Positions 8,971-18,462 of a stretch of 64,000 nt of DNA are shown piece after piece. The stretch comes from JAUVZL01 sp965603515 (GTDB taxonomy: Bacteria > Hydrothermota > Tepidihabitantia > SM23-42), in assembly GCA_965603515.1 (NCBI GenBank), contig CBFDDH010000010.1, forward strand, positions 1 through 64,000, written 5' to 3'. The position numbers and the translations under genes were made by a program. Under the pieces are notes generated by a model that saw only the letters and a program-made list of their open reading frames with translations, had not been told where the DNA came from and did not search any database. How positions within the stretch are numbered: position 1 is the first letter of the stretch; every line of letters starts with the position of its first letter.

Positions 8971-9717
8971 ATGAAAAAAATCTTTAAAGTGTGTTTATTG
9001 ATCGTAATAATGTTGCTTACAGTAAGAGCAACATGTGGTCCCAAAGCAATGTTCAGAGAAACAGTTCAGGCGATGAAGATAAAGGATAATGTTTTCTTTC
9101 ACAATGTCGGGATAACCTATGATGGGCGTCACTATTATACGATCAACGGAGGCAATGAAGAATATTGCGTGCTCAACGAGTATAATAAAAAAGGTAATTT
9201 TATCGAATACTATGATCTGGAACTCGACTGTCGGGCTATTTTTCATAACCCGAAAGATGGTAACCTGTATTTGAAAAACTATGGCACAGATCTATATGTG
9301 GTTGATCTCTGGGATGAAATAGCTGATGTCGAATTAATGGATGTCTTTGATGAAGAAAACAGTTCACCGGCGATGTCTCCAGATGGTAAATATCTATACG
9401 AATGTTATGAAGGCAAAGTAAGAGTGCTGGATTTTGAAACTGGTAATGAACTCGACAAATTCAAGTTATCCAAATGGTATGATGAACACGGATACAATTA
9501 CGCTATTGCAGCATCAAACCAGCATCTATTTGTCTGGAGCGATGAATTCAAAATAGCCATCTATGACCTCGACGGCAATTATGTGACTGAAATAGACCTT
9601 CCTCGTACTGGTTTTGGTTTCTCTCTATCCTGGTGCAAGGGCCTGCTCTGGATCGCGCGCGATGCTGATGCCTCAAGTGATGGTGGTGACGGATATTGGT
9701 ACGGGTATAAGCTATAG
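8971..9717 (+). CDS. Secreted hypothetical protein, WD40/YncE-like propeller
   Basis: A 248-residue exported protein. ATG 8971 is preceded by GGAGG with 7-nt spacing and opens a signal peptide (MKKIFKVCLLIVIMLLTVRA); the 34 upstream in-frame codons have no ribosome site and no protein-like content. The mature part alternates short beta-strand segments: YDGRHYYTINGGN, SPDGKYLYECYEGKVRVLDF, FKIAIYDLDGNYVTEIDLP. This is typical of a small beta-propeller read-out protein. No sorting domain or catalytic motif is seen. It is followed by a separate promoter for the next gene. Confidence 0.75.
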   Translation: MKKIFKVCLLIVIMLLTVRATCGPKAMFRETVQAMKIKDNVFFHNVGITYDGRHYYTINGGNEEYCVLNEYNKKGNFIEYYDLELDCRAIFHNPKDGNLYLKNYGTDLYVVDLWDEIADVELMDVFDEENSSPAMSPDGKYLYECYEGKVRVLDFETGNELDKFKLSKWYDEHGYNYAIAASNQHLFVWSDEFKIAIYDLDGNYVTEIDLPRTGFGFSLSWCKGLLWIARDADASSDGGDGYWYGYKL

Positions 9718-9818
9718 AGTAATTGAAGCATCACTGATCGTAACATAAGGACCTGAGGATTCTATGGTTGTTGTCAAAGTCACGAGATCCGCACCTGTAT
9801 TTCTTGTCTTCTTTTTTA

Positions 9819-9847
9819 TTGACTTTGAATTCACGAAGTGATATAGT
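9819..9847 (+). promoter_or_regulatory. Promoter of the ASST-like/hydrolase gene
   Basis: TTGACT (9819-9824), 17-nt spacer, TATAGT (9842-9847). The expected transcript start is near 9854, leaving a leader of about 35 nt that ends in TGGAGG before ATG 9889. Confidence 0.6.
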
Positions 9848-9888
9848 ATACTGTTTTAATTTCTACCTTGATAAACAATGGAGGAAAA

Positions 9889-11844
9889 ATGAAAATTTTG
9901 ATTATAATTCTTCTTCTCTGTATACTACCCATCCCACTCTCTTCTCATGTTGAAATCTTTCATATAGGGACATCACAACGTTTGACAAATGGAAACACAC
10001 TTATCTGTGATGGTGGTCTTTTCATTGTTCATTCAGGCAGCAAAATCCTCGAAGTCGATCCTCGGGGAAGTCTCGTCTGGGTATACATAGAAGGGGACAT
10101 TCTTTTTCCGCACAGCGCTCAAAAACTCGCAAACGGAAACATTCTTATCTCCGACTCGGGCCACGACAGAATAATCGAAGTCGACGGACATGGAAGCATC
10201 GTATGGACCTATGATACCAATATCAATGTTCCGAATGATGCAGACCGTCTCAGTAACGGAAATACTCTCATTACCGTTAAAAGTAATGATAAAGTTATCG
10301 AAGTGAATCCTTCGGGAACGGTCGTATGGTCGTACACACAATTGAACCGTCCCCATAATTCAGATCGATTATCCAACGGAAACACGATGATTTCAAATTC
10401 TGACGATAATGAGGTTTTAGAAGTTGATTCTCTTGGAAATATCGTCTGGTCGTTTTCAACAGGATTAGATTGGCCGAGAGATGCCGATCGACTTGCAAAT
10501 GGGAATACACTCATTTCGGATTCACGTAGTGGAAGAGTAATTGAAGTCACTCCTGGAGGAACTATTGTGTGGAGTTACACCGAACTCAATTCACCATATG
10601 AGGCAGATCGATTAAGTAACGGTAATACGTTAATCTCGGACATTGTTCGAATGGGAGTAAGTCAGGTCATTGAAGTCGATTCTTCTGGGGCGATCGTGTG
10701 GAGGTATCCAGAAACCGTACCAACCGTTGTTGATACGGTGTGGATATACAATCCCTCTTCAGGATGTACACTTTTTGTAAACATCCATCGACCCACTGAC
10801 GCTACACCTGCAAATCCTTTCCCGGGGGTGATCATGATACCTGGTGGAAATGAAACGGGAATAACCTACGACACAACAGGGCTCGCGAATAGGATAGCAG
10901 ACGATGGTTTCATATGTGTTCATTTTGATCCTGATGGTCGAGGAAATAGCACAAATCATGGAACGTACACAATTGAAGACTACTGTGGATACATACAACA
11001 GGATGGTTTGTGGGAAATAGTACGATACCTTTACACCTATCCTTACATTGATACGACAAGTATCGGCTTCTTCACCGAATCGTATGGTGTCACAATGGCG
11101 TCAGGAGTGCTTTCAAGACATACAAATGATCCATACATCAAATTTCTCCTGGACTGGGAAGGACCTTCGGATCGATATCAGACATGCCAGGATTCTGGTG
11201 GTCATGTACCGGTACCTCCTGATTCACAATCTTTCTGGATTGAACGTGAAGCAGCGCTTTTTATGAAATCGGCGAATGTCTACTATCTACGGGTTCAATC
11301 AACAACCGATCACAATCCGAATATCACCGATAACTCACATGCAATTGCTTTAATTGACAGTGGAACTGCAACAACGTATGGAGGAAGTGGAATATGTCCC
11401 TGGACAAGAGTCAATGATTCTTTGATGAATATACCAAATACCATCTATACTATCGGTTTTCCGCCAGAATGGATCCTTGATACTCTCGAACTATACGATG
11501 AAGAACGACATCTTATTTTTCTTCATGAACTTGCTTCAAAGCCAGTGGTCAGTGTTGAAGAAGGAAAAGACGAAGAAATCCCAGATCTCTCACACCCATT
11601 TTTCTTACCATCGATTGTGAGATCGAAAGAAAATACAGAACTGAGATTCTCACTTACTGCATCACAAGACTTAACAGTTCAGGTGTATGACGTCTGTGGA
11701 CGAGTATCACAAAATATATTCAAAGGGTATCTTCCTGAAGGTGATCATCGATTCTCTATAAATTTTCCACAATCCGGTATCTACTTTCTGACACTCAAAA
11801 GGGGTACTCGTCTCATTAGTGAAAAAGTAATTGTGTTGCATTGA
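9889..11844 (+). CDS. Secreted ASST-like propeller fused to an alpha/beta-hydrolase-like domain, T9SS-sorted
   Basis: A 651-residue exported protein. ATG 9889 has TGGAGG 6 nt upstream and opens the signal peptide. Residues 25-270 hold repeats of about 40 residues, 'ADRLSNGNTLISDS-VIEV-SGTIVWSY', the arylsulfotransferase (ASST)-type propeller. Residues 285-480 resemble a dienelactone-hydrolase-like alpha/beta hydrolase: FPGVIMIPGG, HFDPDGRGNS and a nucleophile elbow FFTESYGVT (Thr instead of the first Gly of GxSxG). The C-terminus is a T9SS domain (SGIYFLTLKRG). The fusion suggests binding and cleaving an extracellular ester or sulfate, but no substrate can be named. It lies inside the 13-bp-repeat segment, so it may be acquired. 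Confidence 0.75.
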   Translation: MKILIIILLLCILPIPLSSHVEIFHIGTSQRLTNGNTLICDGGLFIVHSGSKILEVDPRGSLVWVYIEGDILFPHSAQKLANGNILISDSGHDRIIEVDGHGSIVWTYDTNINVPNDADRLSNGNTLITVKSNDKVIEVNPSGTVVWSYTQLNRPHNSDRLSNGNTMISNSDDNEVLEVDSLGNIVWSFSTGLDWPRDADRLANGNTLISDSRSGRVIEVTPGGTIVWSYTELNSPYEADRLSNGNTLISDIVRMGVSQVIEVDSSGAIVWRYPETVPTVVDTVWIYNPSSGCTLFVNIHRPTDATPANPFPGVIMIPGGNETGITYDTTGLANRIADDGFICVHFDPDGRGNSTNHGTYTIEDYCGYIQQDGLWEIVRYLYTYPYIDTTSIGFFTESYGVTMASGVLSRHTNDPYIKFLLDWEGPSDRYQTCQDSGGHVPVPPDSQSFWIEREAALFMKSANVYYLRVQSTTDHNPNITDNSHAIALIDSGTATTYGGSGICPWTRVNDSLMNIPNTIYTIGFPPEWILDTLELYDEERHLIFLHELASKPVVSVEEGKDEEIPDLSHPFFLPSIVRSKENTELRFSLTASQDLTVQVYDVCGRVSQNIFKGYLPEGDHRFSINFPQSGIYFLTLKRGTRLISEKVIVLH

Positions 11845-12006
11845 GATCCTTCTTCGATTTATATACTAATAATAAAAGTGGAGATCCCATTTTTAATTCC
11901 CCTATATAAGCTCCAATAGAAATATTTTTGGGCAATTGCACGTGTAAAATCCAAGCTGTCGTCTGGGATTGAACCGAAATAGCCGGAAGCATCACTGAAA
12001 ATTATC

Positions 12007-12040
12007 TTAGGTCTTGACATTTGAGGAATTAAGGTATAAT
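12007..12040 (+). promoter_or_regulatory. Promoter of the CBM-like selenoprotein gene
   Basis: TTGACA (12014-12019), 15-nt spacer, TATAAT (12035-12040). TTAGGTCTTGAC (12007-12018) differs by one base from the box TTAAGTCTTGAC of three other promoters here. The leader is about 50 nt with AAGGAGGA before ATG 12100. Confidence 0.65.
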
Positions 12041-12099
12041 CATATAGGGATTTAGTTATTTAATAAGCAATTCATTTTAGGGAAGGAAAAGGAGGAGAT

Positions 12100-13989
12100 A
12101 TGCATAAATACATCATTCTTGTTGTACTGGTTAGCTTAGGCAGCGCCAGTGTGTTGCTGACGAACGGCGACTTCGAGCTACCTCTAACAACTGGCTGGCA
12201 GCAAATTGAAGGCGGGTCTTATTCTGAGGTCAACCGGGCAACAACATACGACCCGGATCCTGATTATGAAGCATATGTCAAAGATCAATATGGAAATTAT
12301 GCAAAATTATGGCAAACTGTTGATATACCAACAACCGATCTTGAATTCACAGTCTATACAAAACTCTATGCCTATGATAATAACGAAGATACGCTCTGCT
12401 GGGCAGGAGCGGCAATAACCATTTCTTATCTGGATGGTTCTGGATCTCTCCTGGGTCAAACAATGATATGTCGGTACACAACTCCATGTCCCTGGGCGAA
12501 TTCTTCTACATGTCACTTAATAATAGCACCAAATGCTGACTGGAACTCCTATTCATTTAATATCAACTCAGAATTAGGTAACCTGTCTGGAGTCAACCCG
12601 ACTGACGTCAAAAAGATCGAAGCAGCGCTCTATGCTAAAACTGACCATACGTGCTGAGGTGCATCAGAAACGGCGGAGGTCTTCGCCGACGATATTGAAT
12701 TAAATTATAATGGTTCAGAAAAATATCTTGCACTTTTAGAGACAATAATAAATGATATTGGTGGTAACGGCAACGGGTATCTTGACCCAGGTGAAACCAG
12801 TGATCTAACAGCTACGATCAGAAATATTGGTGGCGCTAATTTCACAAACCTTAATACCATCATACAATCGAGTGATCCTTACTTAACAATTACTGATAAT
12901 TCAGGTTATTTTGGTTCGCTGCTTATTGATAGTACAAAAGAAAATACCAGCGACCCATACACTGTATATGCGAGTCCTTCATCACCAGATGGTCATCCTG
13001 CCCTGTGTCAATTAATCGCTACTGATGGTAGTTTTGCCGATACAATCGACTTCACGCTCATTATCGGCAGGATCCATTACTATATATGGAATCCTGACCC
13101 GACGCCAGGTTCTGGTGCAACAATGCACAGTACCCTGGGAAGCATTGGCTACACAGGTAACTACGGTTTGACCTTACCCACATCAGATCTTGACTACTAC
13201 TCTGCTGTATTTGTTTGTGTGGGTATTTATGCCAACAACTATATAATCGGTGCAAGTAGCGCTGAGGCAACAGCCCTGGTTGACTATGTAAACAGTGGCG
13301 GTAGGATGTACTTAGAAGGTGGCGATGTTTGGTACTATGATCCGCCGACTGGTTATGATTTTGGTCCGCTCTTTGGGATCAATGCGACTGCTGATGGGAC
13401 GAGTGATGGTGGACCATATGCCGGTCAAACGGGTACTTTTACGACCGGTATGAATTTCGCTTATTCTGGTGAGAATTCCTGGATGGATCATATTTCGCCG
13501 ACCGGCACAGGTTTCCTTATTTTTTATGATACAGATAATAGTTATGATTGTGGTGTTGCCAATGATGCGGGTACGTACAGGACCGTGGGTTGTGGTTTTG
13601 AGCTCGGTGGTTTGGTCGATGGCAGTGGTGTTTCAACAAGAGCAGCACTCCTTGACTCGATCATGAATTTCTTTGGCATTTCACTCGTTGGTGTTGAAGA
13701 AGTTACTAAAACTCATGCAGGAGTTATGACTCTGCAACCTTATCCTAATCCATTCCGCGACCGAGTGGAAATTCAATACACTCTACCGTCAAATACAACG
13801 CAGGTTCAGTTTAAGATCTTTGATACCGCGGGCAGGTTGGTTAACTCGATCAATGGGTCATCTTCTGGTAATTCTATTTATTGGAATGGGCAAGATCTTA
13901 ACGGTAAGAAACTAGCCAGCGGTATCTACTTTATACATATGGAGGCTGAAAACCAACGAGCGGTTAAGAAAGTGATCCTGGTTGAATAA
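12100..13989 (+). CDS. Predicted secreted selenoprotein with CBM-like, CARDB-like and T9SS domains (in-frame TGA)
   Basis: One frame crossed by a TGA at 12655-12657; reading it as Sec gives 629 residues with DHTC-Sec-GASETAEV (Cys185-Sec186). Residues 1-18 are a signal peptide. Residues 20-200 look like a galactose-binding/CBM sandwich, with the TGA just before the last strand (VFADDIELNY). Residues 208-310 are a CARDB-like domain (DPGETSDLTATIRN). Residues 320-530 hold a Rossmann-like segment (LDYYSAVFVCVG, LVDYVNSGGRMYLEG). The end is a T9SS domain (PYPNPFRD, ASGIYFIHM). Thirteen nt after TGA begins the stem CGGCGG/TCGCCG with loop AGGTCT, the same loop as Escherichia coli fdhF SECIS. Strong ribosome site. 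A nonsense mutation is less likely because the coding pattern continues without decay for 440 codons. Confidence 0.72.
12671..12688 (+). promoter_or_regulatory. Candidate SECIS hairpin of the 12100 gene
   Basis: Six-pair stem CGGCGG/TCGCCG (closing pair G-U) around loop AGGTCT, with the loop 19 nt after the TGA. The loop bases match the apical loop known for fdhF. Confidence 0.7.
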
Positions 13990-14007
13990 ATAGTACGATT
14001 TTACGAT

Positions 14008-14040
14008 AAAAGAGGGTGGTAAAACCACCCTCTTTTTTTT
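14008..14040 (+). terminator. Rho-independent terminator after the 12100 gene
   Basis: AAAGAGGGTGGT-aaa-ACCACCCTCTTT followed by a run of T, 20 nt after the stop codon. Confidence 0.92.
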
Positions 14041-14129
14041 AACCAATAGTTATTTTTGTTTTACTGTATCAATAATCAATACTAATGCCGGTAAAACAGT
14101 TATACTCATAAAATATCCGTATACATAAC

Positions 14130-14157
14130 TTGACAAAAGAACTACTGCATATATACT
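14130..14157 (+). promoter_or_regulatory. Promoter of the TonB-receptor/lipoprotein pair
   Basis: TTGACA (14130-14135), 16-nt spacer, TATACT (14152-14157). ATG 14177 follows after 19 nt with no ribosome-binding site, so the leader is only about 12 nt. Confidence 0.65.
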
Positions 14158-14176
14158 CAAACCTGACGCAAGTGTT

Positions 14177-16441
14177 ATGCAAATAATATTTATTCTTGTA
14201 TTATTATTGAATAATTCCAGTTCGATTAGCGGGTTTGTTACCGACGCTGAGAACGGCGAACAACTTGCTTATGCCAATGTTTATCTTGAAAATACCGCAC
14301 TTGGCAGCGCGACGAATGAAAAGGGTTATTATATCATTCATAATGTTCCTGAAGGCAGTTACCAGATCGTTTTTTCTTACATCAGTTATGAAACAATAAT
14401 CCAGAAGATCGAAGTTAATGTTGGTCAAAATTTCACATTGAATATTGAATTGAAACCATCGATCATCGAAATGGAAAGGATCGTCGTTTCTGCAGAAAGA
14501 ACAAGATTTGAAGAAGAGGTCGAAATAAGCCGGGTTAATTTTACCAGGCGTGAGATAAAGGCGATCCCGAGTTTACTTGAAAAAGATTTGATTAAAACCC
14601 TCCAGCTCATGCCCGGTGTCATTTCAATGCACGACCTGTCTAATAAATTATATATCCGCGGCGGCAGCCCGGACGAGAACCTTGCGCTCCTTGATGGGAT
14701 CACGGTTTATAATCCATCATCACATTTATTTGGATTGTTTTCAACATTCGATCCTGACGTGGTCAGTAATGCCGAGCTTTTTGCCGGTGGTTTTCCAGCA
14801 AGTTATGGTGACCGATTATCCTCAGTCCTGTCGATCACAACAAAAGAAGGCAATTCCAAGAAATTCGCCGGTGAAGCGTCTCTCGGTCTGGTAACGTCTA
14901 AGCTAATCATTGAAGGGCCTTTACCCAAAGGTTCATTCCTCATAAGCGGACGCCGAACATATTTTGATGCGCTCGTTTGGGCATATTCCAAGATAACTAA
15001 TGATAGCCTTTCTCTTCCTTATTACTTTTATGACGGCATCGCCAAGATAAATTTCAACCCGTCGCCAGAAAACCGCTTTACCCTCGCTGCACTCGGCGGT
15101 TCAGATGTCCTGCAGTTCGAGGAAAATTTTCAGGGTGGTATAGCTGACGAAAAGATAGAACTCGACTGGGGCAATCGTGGTGTGTGCTTGCGCTGGCGCA
15201 GGGTTTTCAATCCAAAACTATATGGCGAGATGATCGGTGCCTGGAGTAATTTCGTGACGAATTTCGGTTATGAAGACCATGAGGATTCAACTAATAATTT
15301 TGCGATCCATGAAGAAATCATCGACTATACAGGGAAAATTGACTTCAATTACTTTCTCAATGATCGCCACACATTTGACATCGGTATCGATGTCAAACAA
15401 CTGAAGATCATGTATAACTTAGACCTGAGCAACCTTGAGATCGCCGAGCATTCCTATAAACCCAGGATATTAACCGCTTATGTGCAGGATAAATGGTCTT
15501 TGCTGCCCAGTGTTCTTTCTGTCCAGGCAGGTTTGCGTTCTACTTATTATAGTATTAATGACCGCTTTTGTTTTGATCCCAGACTCGGTCTCAAATACCA
15601 CATCGGACCTAATACTGCTTTTAACCTTGCCTGGGGAAAATACAGTCAATTTCTCATCACGATCAACAGCCAGGAGTCCTATTTCTCGATCTTCGACTTC
15701 TGGCGACCGGTCGATTCCATGCATACGATCCCGACTGCGTACCATGTAATTGCCGGCATTGAAAAGTGGTTTGACGATGACACAAAACTCACTATTGAGC
15801 CGTACTATAAAAAATATTTCAACCTTTTGATACCGCGCGAGTATGATATGTATTTTAGCCAACCCTCGGAAAGCTTAAAGGTCAGTTCGGGGTACGCCTT
15901 TGGCATCGACTTTTTTCTCAAAAGGAATTATCGCGATATCTTCGGCTGGATAAGCTATTCATTTGGTTATACCCGACGCAAACAGTTTGACCGTTACTAT
16001 GCACCGCGCTATGACCGCCGGCATAACCTCAATATCGTACTCGGCTATAAAATACCGCAAAGCGTGCCAGTATTAAATAATGGAACTTTCAATTTACGCT
16101 GGTATCTTGCATCAGGTCTGCCCTATGCTGAGGACCTGGCGCGCTACCGAGTGTACTCATACGACCCTTTTGACGCTGCCTATTACTGGGAATGGTATAC
16201 TATTAAAGGCCCGCGCGATGCTCACCGCTTACCAATAACACACCGTCTCGATGCTCATCTGGAAAAAGACTTCAAGATATTGGGTATCAGCGGTTCATGG
16301 TATATCGATGTCATGAATGTTTATGACCGGGAGAATGTCGTTTTTTACGGTTATGATTTTGATCGAGACCCCCCTGAGAAGAAAAGCTATACTCTTTTGC
16401 CTGTTCCAATACCGAGTTTTGGTATAAATTTCAGGTTCTGA
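14177..16441 (+). CDS. TonB-dependent outer-membrane receptor with carboxypeptidase-regulatory-like domain
   Basis: A 754-residue outer-membrane transporter. After a short signal peptide (1-14), residues 15-95 form a CarboxypepD-reg-like domain (ISGFVTDAENGEQLAYANVY). Residues 110-225 are the plug (LLEKDLIKTLQLMPGV, LYIRGGSPDENLALLDGI, VYNPSSHLFGLF). The rest is the barrel, ending in an aromatic residue (FGINFRF). This layout matches Bacteroidota-type receptors that import a ligand delivered by a partner lipoprotein. The next gene starts 1 nt after the stop codon and is DUF4249-like, the usual partner of this receptor type, so the two probably form one uptake unit. The ligand is unknown. Confidence 0.9.
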   Translation: MQIIFILVLLLNNSSSISGFVTDAENGEQLAYANVYLENTALGSATNEKGYYIIHNVPEGSYQIVFSYISYETIIQKIEVNVGQNFTLNIELKPSIIEMERIVVSAERTRFEEEVEISRVNFTRREIKAIPSLLEKDLIKTLQLMPGVISMHDLSNKLYIRGGSPDENLALLDGITVYNPSSHLFGLFSTFDPDVVSNAELFAGGFPASYGDRLSSVLSITTKEGNSKKFAGEASLGLVTSKLIIEGPLPKGSFLISGRRTYFDALVWAYSKITNDSLSLPYYFYDGIAKINFNPSPENRFTLAALGGSDVLQFEENFQGGIADEKIELDWGNRGVCLRWRRVFNPKLYGEMIGAWSNFVTNFGYEDHEDSTNNFAIHEEIIDYTGKIDFNYFLNDRHTFDIGIDVKQLKIMYNLDLSNLEIAEHSYKPRILTAYVQDKWSLLPSVLSVQAGLRSTYYSINDRFCFDPRLGLKYHIGPNTAFNLAWGKYSQFLITINSQESYFSIFDFWRPVDSMHTIPTAYHVIAGIEKWFDDDTKLTIEPYYKKYFNLLIPREYDMYFSQPSESLKVSSGYAFGIDFFLKRNYRDIFGWISYSFGYTRRKQFDRYYAPRYDRRHNLNIVLGYKIPQSVPVLNNGTFNLRWYLASGLPYAEDLARYRVYSYDPFDAAYYWEWYTIKGPRDAHRLPITHRLDAHLEKDFKILGISGSWYIDVMNVYDRENVVFYGYDFDRDPPEKKSYTLLPVPIPSFGINFRF

Positions 16442-16442
16442 C

Positions 16443-17177
16443 ATGAGTAAAATAATCAGTACTTCAAAGCACTTGAGTTATCTAGTAATGCTAATATTAC
16501 TATTCATGGCATGCGATACAGTCACAGTAAGTGAATACGAAAATCAGCTCAATGTCTATTTACACTTGAATAATTATATAGGCTATACAGAGGCTTTTGT
16601 TGACCGTGCTTATGAGATCGACGAATTCTCTGAGCCGTATCTTGATAATGCATTCGTCACGATCTCAATTGGTAATAGAGTTGACACGTTGATTTTCGAT
16701 GAGCTGTTCGAAAAGTATATCAGTTATTCTATAAATATCCGGCCAGGATCTACGTACTACCTCACCGTGAGCAAAGAGGATTTTGATACTCTTTTTGGTG
16801 AGACAATAGTCCCCGGGGATTTTGATTTTCTTAATCAACCAGGCGATACCATTACCCTAGAGGATACAATTACTTTCAGTCGAAGTGAAGGTGCTATTGT
16901 ATATTATTGTTCATTTGAACGAGCTCACAGAACCGACTGGCTCTGGCTCAAGCCTGATACCCTTGATAGCCTCATAAAGATACGCGTCGGTGACTATATC
17001 GGTAGTCCACCAGAAGGTCTTTGTGAAATAAGAGTTACTGCATTCAACCGCAATTATTACGAATATTATTTTGAACCTGTTGACAGTTTAATGCAAGTAG
17101 GAGTCACCGGAGGTCTTGGTCTCTGCAGTTCAGCCTGGCAAGAATACATTACACTATATCTTGATATACCCGAGTAA
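16443..17177 (+). CDS. DUF4249-like outer-membrane lipoprotein
   Basis: A 244-residue lipoprotein: hydrophobic signal (residues 10-23) ending LLFMAC, with the lipidated Cys followed by DTVTVSEYENQLNVYLHL. The body has beta-rich segments such as AFVTISIGNRVDTLIF and a region on how values are 'set' before an extraction strand (GSTYYLTVSKEDFDTLFG), as in DUF4249 proteins that partner TonB receptors. It begins 1 nt after the receptor's stop codon and so is translationally coupled to it. The family call comes mainly from size, lipobox and neighbourhood. Confidence 0.7.
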   Translation: MSKIISTSKHLSYLVMLILLFMACDTVTVSEYENQLNVYLHLNNYIGYTEAFVDRAYEIDEFSEPYLDNAFVTISIGNRVDTLIFDELFEKYISYSINIRPGSTYYLTVSKEDFDTLFGETIVPGDFDFLNQPGDTITLEDTITFSRSEGAIVYYCSFERAHRTDWLWLKPDTLDSLIKIRVGDYIGSPPEGLCEIRVTAFNRNYYEYYFEPVDSLMQVGVTGGLGLCSSAWQEYITLYLDIPE

Positions 17178-17227
17178 GACACGCTAAAAAACCCAATAAT
17201 CCAAAATCACGGCATAATTGTAATTAA

Positions 17228-17255
17228 TTGACTTAAACCCAAATCCCTCTATAAT
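17228..17255 (+). promoter_or_regulatory. Leaderless promoter of the BNR-repeat gene
   Basis: TTGACT (17228-17233), 16-nt spacer, perfect TATAAT (17250-17255). The ATG at 17256 touches the -10 box and cannot be in the transcript, so the true start is the next ATG at 17268. Confidence 0.8.
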
Positions 17256-17267
17256 ATGAAAGCAAAT

Positions 17268-18452
17268 ATGAAGTATGTTTTATATTCAGTCCTTGGATTT
17301 CTCATAGCTATTCCTCTTTTCGCTCAGTGGGAACCCACGACACGGCTTACTCATTGCAATAGTGCCTTGCTTGCTAATACCTGGTCAATCTCCGCTTCTT
17401 TTGGCGGGATTATCCATGTGGTATGGTACGATATACGCAGTGAAAATACACAGATCTATTATAAGCGCTCTCAAGACCATGGTATTACCTGGGAAGATGA
17501 GATGTGTATGACCAATACAACGGGTAAAGCTGAAAATCCTGGTGTCTCAATCGCCGGCGTGATGAACCCGGTAACGCATATAGTCTGGGACGATGATCGG
17601 GACGGAAATAAAGAGATCTACTATAAGCGTTCAACTGATTGGGGGCTAACCTGGTCTGAGGATATTCGCTTGACCAATGCACCAGATTCTTCAGTGCAGA
17701 CTACTATTCATGGCTGTGTCTGCTGTGGCGCTGACGTGCGCATTGTCTGGGTAGACAAACGGAATGGTAATACAGACATTTATTATAAATACTCAGCGGA
17801 TAATGGCATAACCTGGTCTGAGGATATTCAGGTCACGGATAATCAATCTTCACAACTCAATCCCAGTCTTGCATTTTGCCGTTCTTTAGTCCAGGTTGTC
17901 TGGACTGATTTTCGAACGGGTCGCGCGGAAATTTGGGGACGACGCTCTACAGATTGTGGGATAACCTGGCAGGTTGAAAATTGTCTTTCCGATCAAACAT
18001 TGTATTGGGCAGCGTTCCCAACGATCGCCCATGTTGATTCATCACTACATTTAGCATGGCTAGCACAGACTGATTCCACAAAAGACCCTCATTTTGACAT
18101 ATTTTACAGGCGCACGACAGATTTAGGAGCTACCTGGCAGCCCGGTATTCGCCTTACTCATTACGATATAGCAGATTCTTTTCCTTATCTATCATGTGCA
18201 GCGCTGCGTTCAGTTATCCACTTGACCTGGGTACATCCTCATGATGGTATTTACTACAAACGTTCTACAGACAATGGAATAACCTGGGAAAAAGACAGCT
18301 GCCTTATACCCCTACCTGGGGTCGATGTTTGGAATCCCTCACTGGCAATAGCGGGTAAATACGTTCATCTGGCTTGGTATGACAACCACCAGGGAAACCC
18401 TGAGATCTATTACAAACGTAATCCCACTGGGAATCCAATATTATCTGAGTAA
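17268..18452 (+). CDS. Secreted sialidase-like BNR/Asp-box beta-propeller protein
   Basis: A 394-residue exported protein. The start is set at 17268 because the promoter's -10 box abuts the upstream ATG; the resulting N-terminus MKYVLYSVLGFLIAIPLFAQ is a clean signal peptide. The body has six or seven repeats with the Asp-box pattern 'IYYKRSTDNGITW' (about residues 65, 115, 170, 222, 280, 335), as in sialidase-fold propellers. The catalytic Arg triad and Tyr/Glu of true sialidases cannot be placed, and similar repeats are common in non-enzymatic secreted proteins. There is no T9SS tail. It faces the Kelch gene tail to tail (10 nt apart). Confidence 0.8.
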   Translation: MKYVLYSVLGFLIAIPLFAQWEPTTRLTHCNSALLANTWSISASFGGIIHVVWYDIRSENTQIYYKRSQDHGITWEDEMCMTNTTGKAENPGVSIAGVMNPVTHIVWDDDRDGNKEIYYKRSTDWGLTWSEDIRLTNAPDSSVQTTIHGCVCCGADVRIVWVDKRNGNTDIYYKYSADNGITWSEDIQVTDNQSSQLNPSLAFCRSLVQVVWTDFRTGRAEIWGRRSTDCGITWQVENCLSDQTLYWAAFPTIAHVDSSLHLAWLAQTDSTKDPHFDIFYRRTTDLGATWQPGIRLTHYDIADSFPYLSCAALRSVIHLTWVHPHDGIYYKRSTDNGITWEKDSCLIPLPGVDVWNPSLAIAGKYVHLAWYDNHQGNPEIYYKRNPTGNPILSE

Positions 18453-18462
18453 AGCTTTTAAT

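Larger units (their letters stand above)
9725..11998. repeat. 2.27-kb segment bounded by a 13-bp direct repeat
   Basis: GAAGCATCACTGA occurs at 9725-9737 and 11986-11998. Just inside the left copy the minus strand encodes NTGADLVTLTTTIESSG-PYVTISDAS; just inside the right copy it encodes DASGYFGSIPDDS. Joined at the repeat they make one continuous CARDB-like domain, comparable with the domain in the 12100 gene. That arrangement is expected if a circular DNA carrying the domain fragment and the 9889 gene opened at this site. Tandem duplication followed by deletion is an alternative. Confidence 0.45.

Noticed and set aside
7404..13989. A non-standard genetic code with TGA read as Trp or Gly
   Set aside because: Many genes end in TGA at sensible places (for example 7193, 11844, 16441, 25000), long genes contain no scattered in-frame TGA, and Trp is encoded by TGG throughout. 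Only four genes carry a single TGA, each followed by a hairpin.
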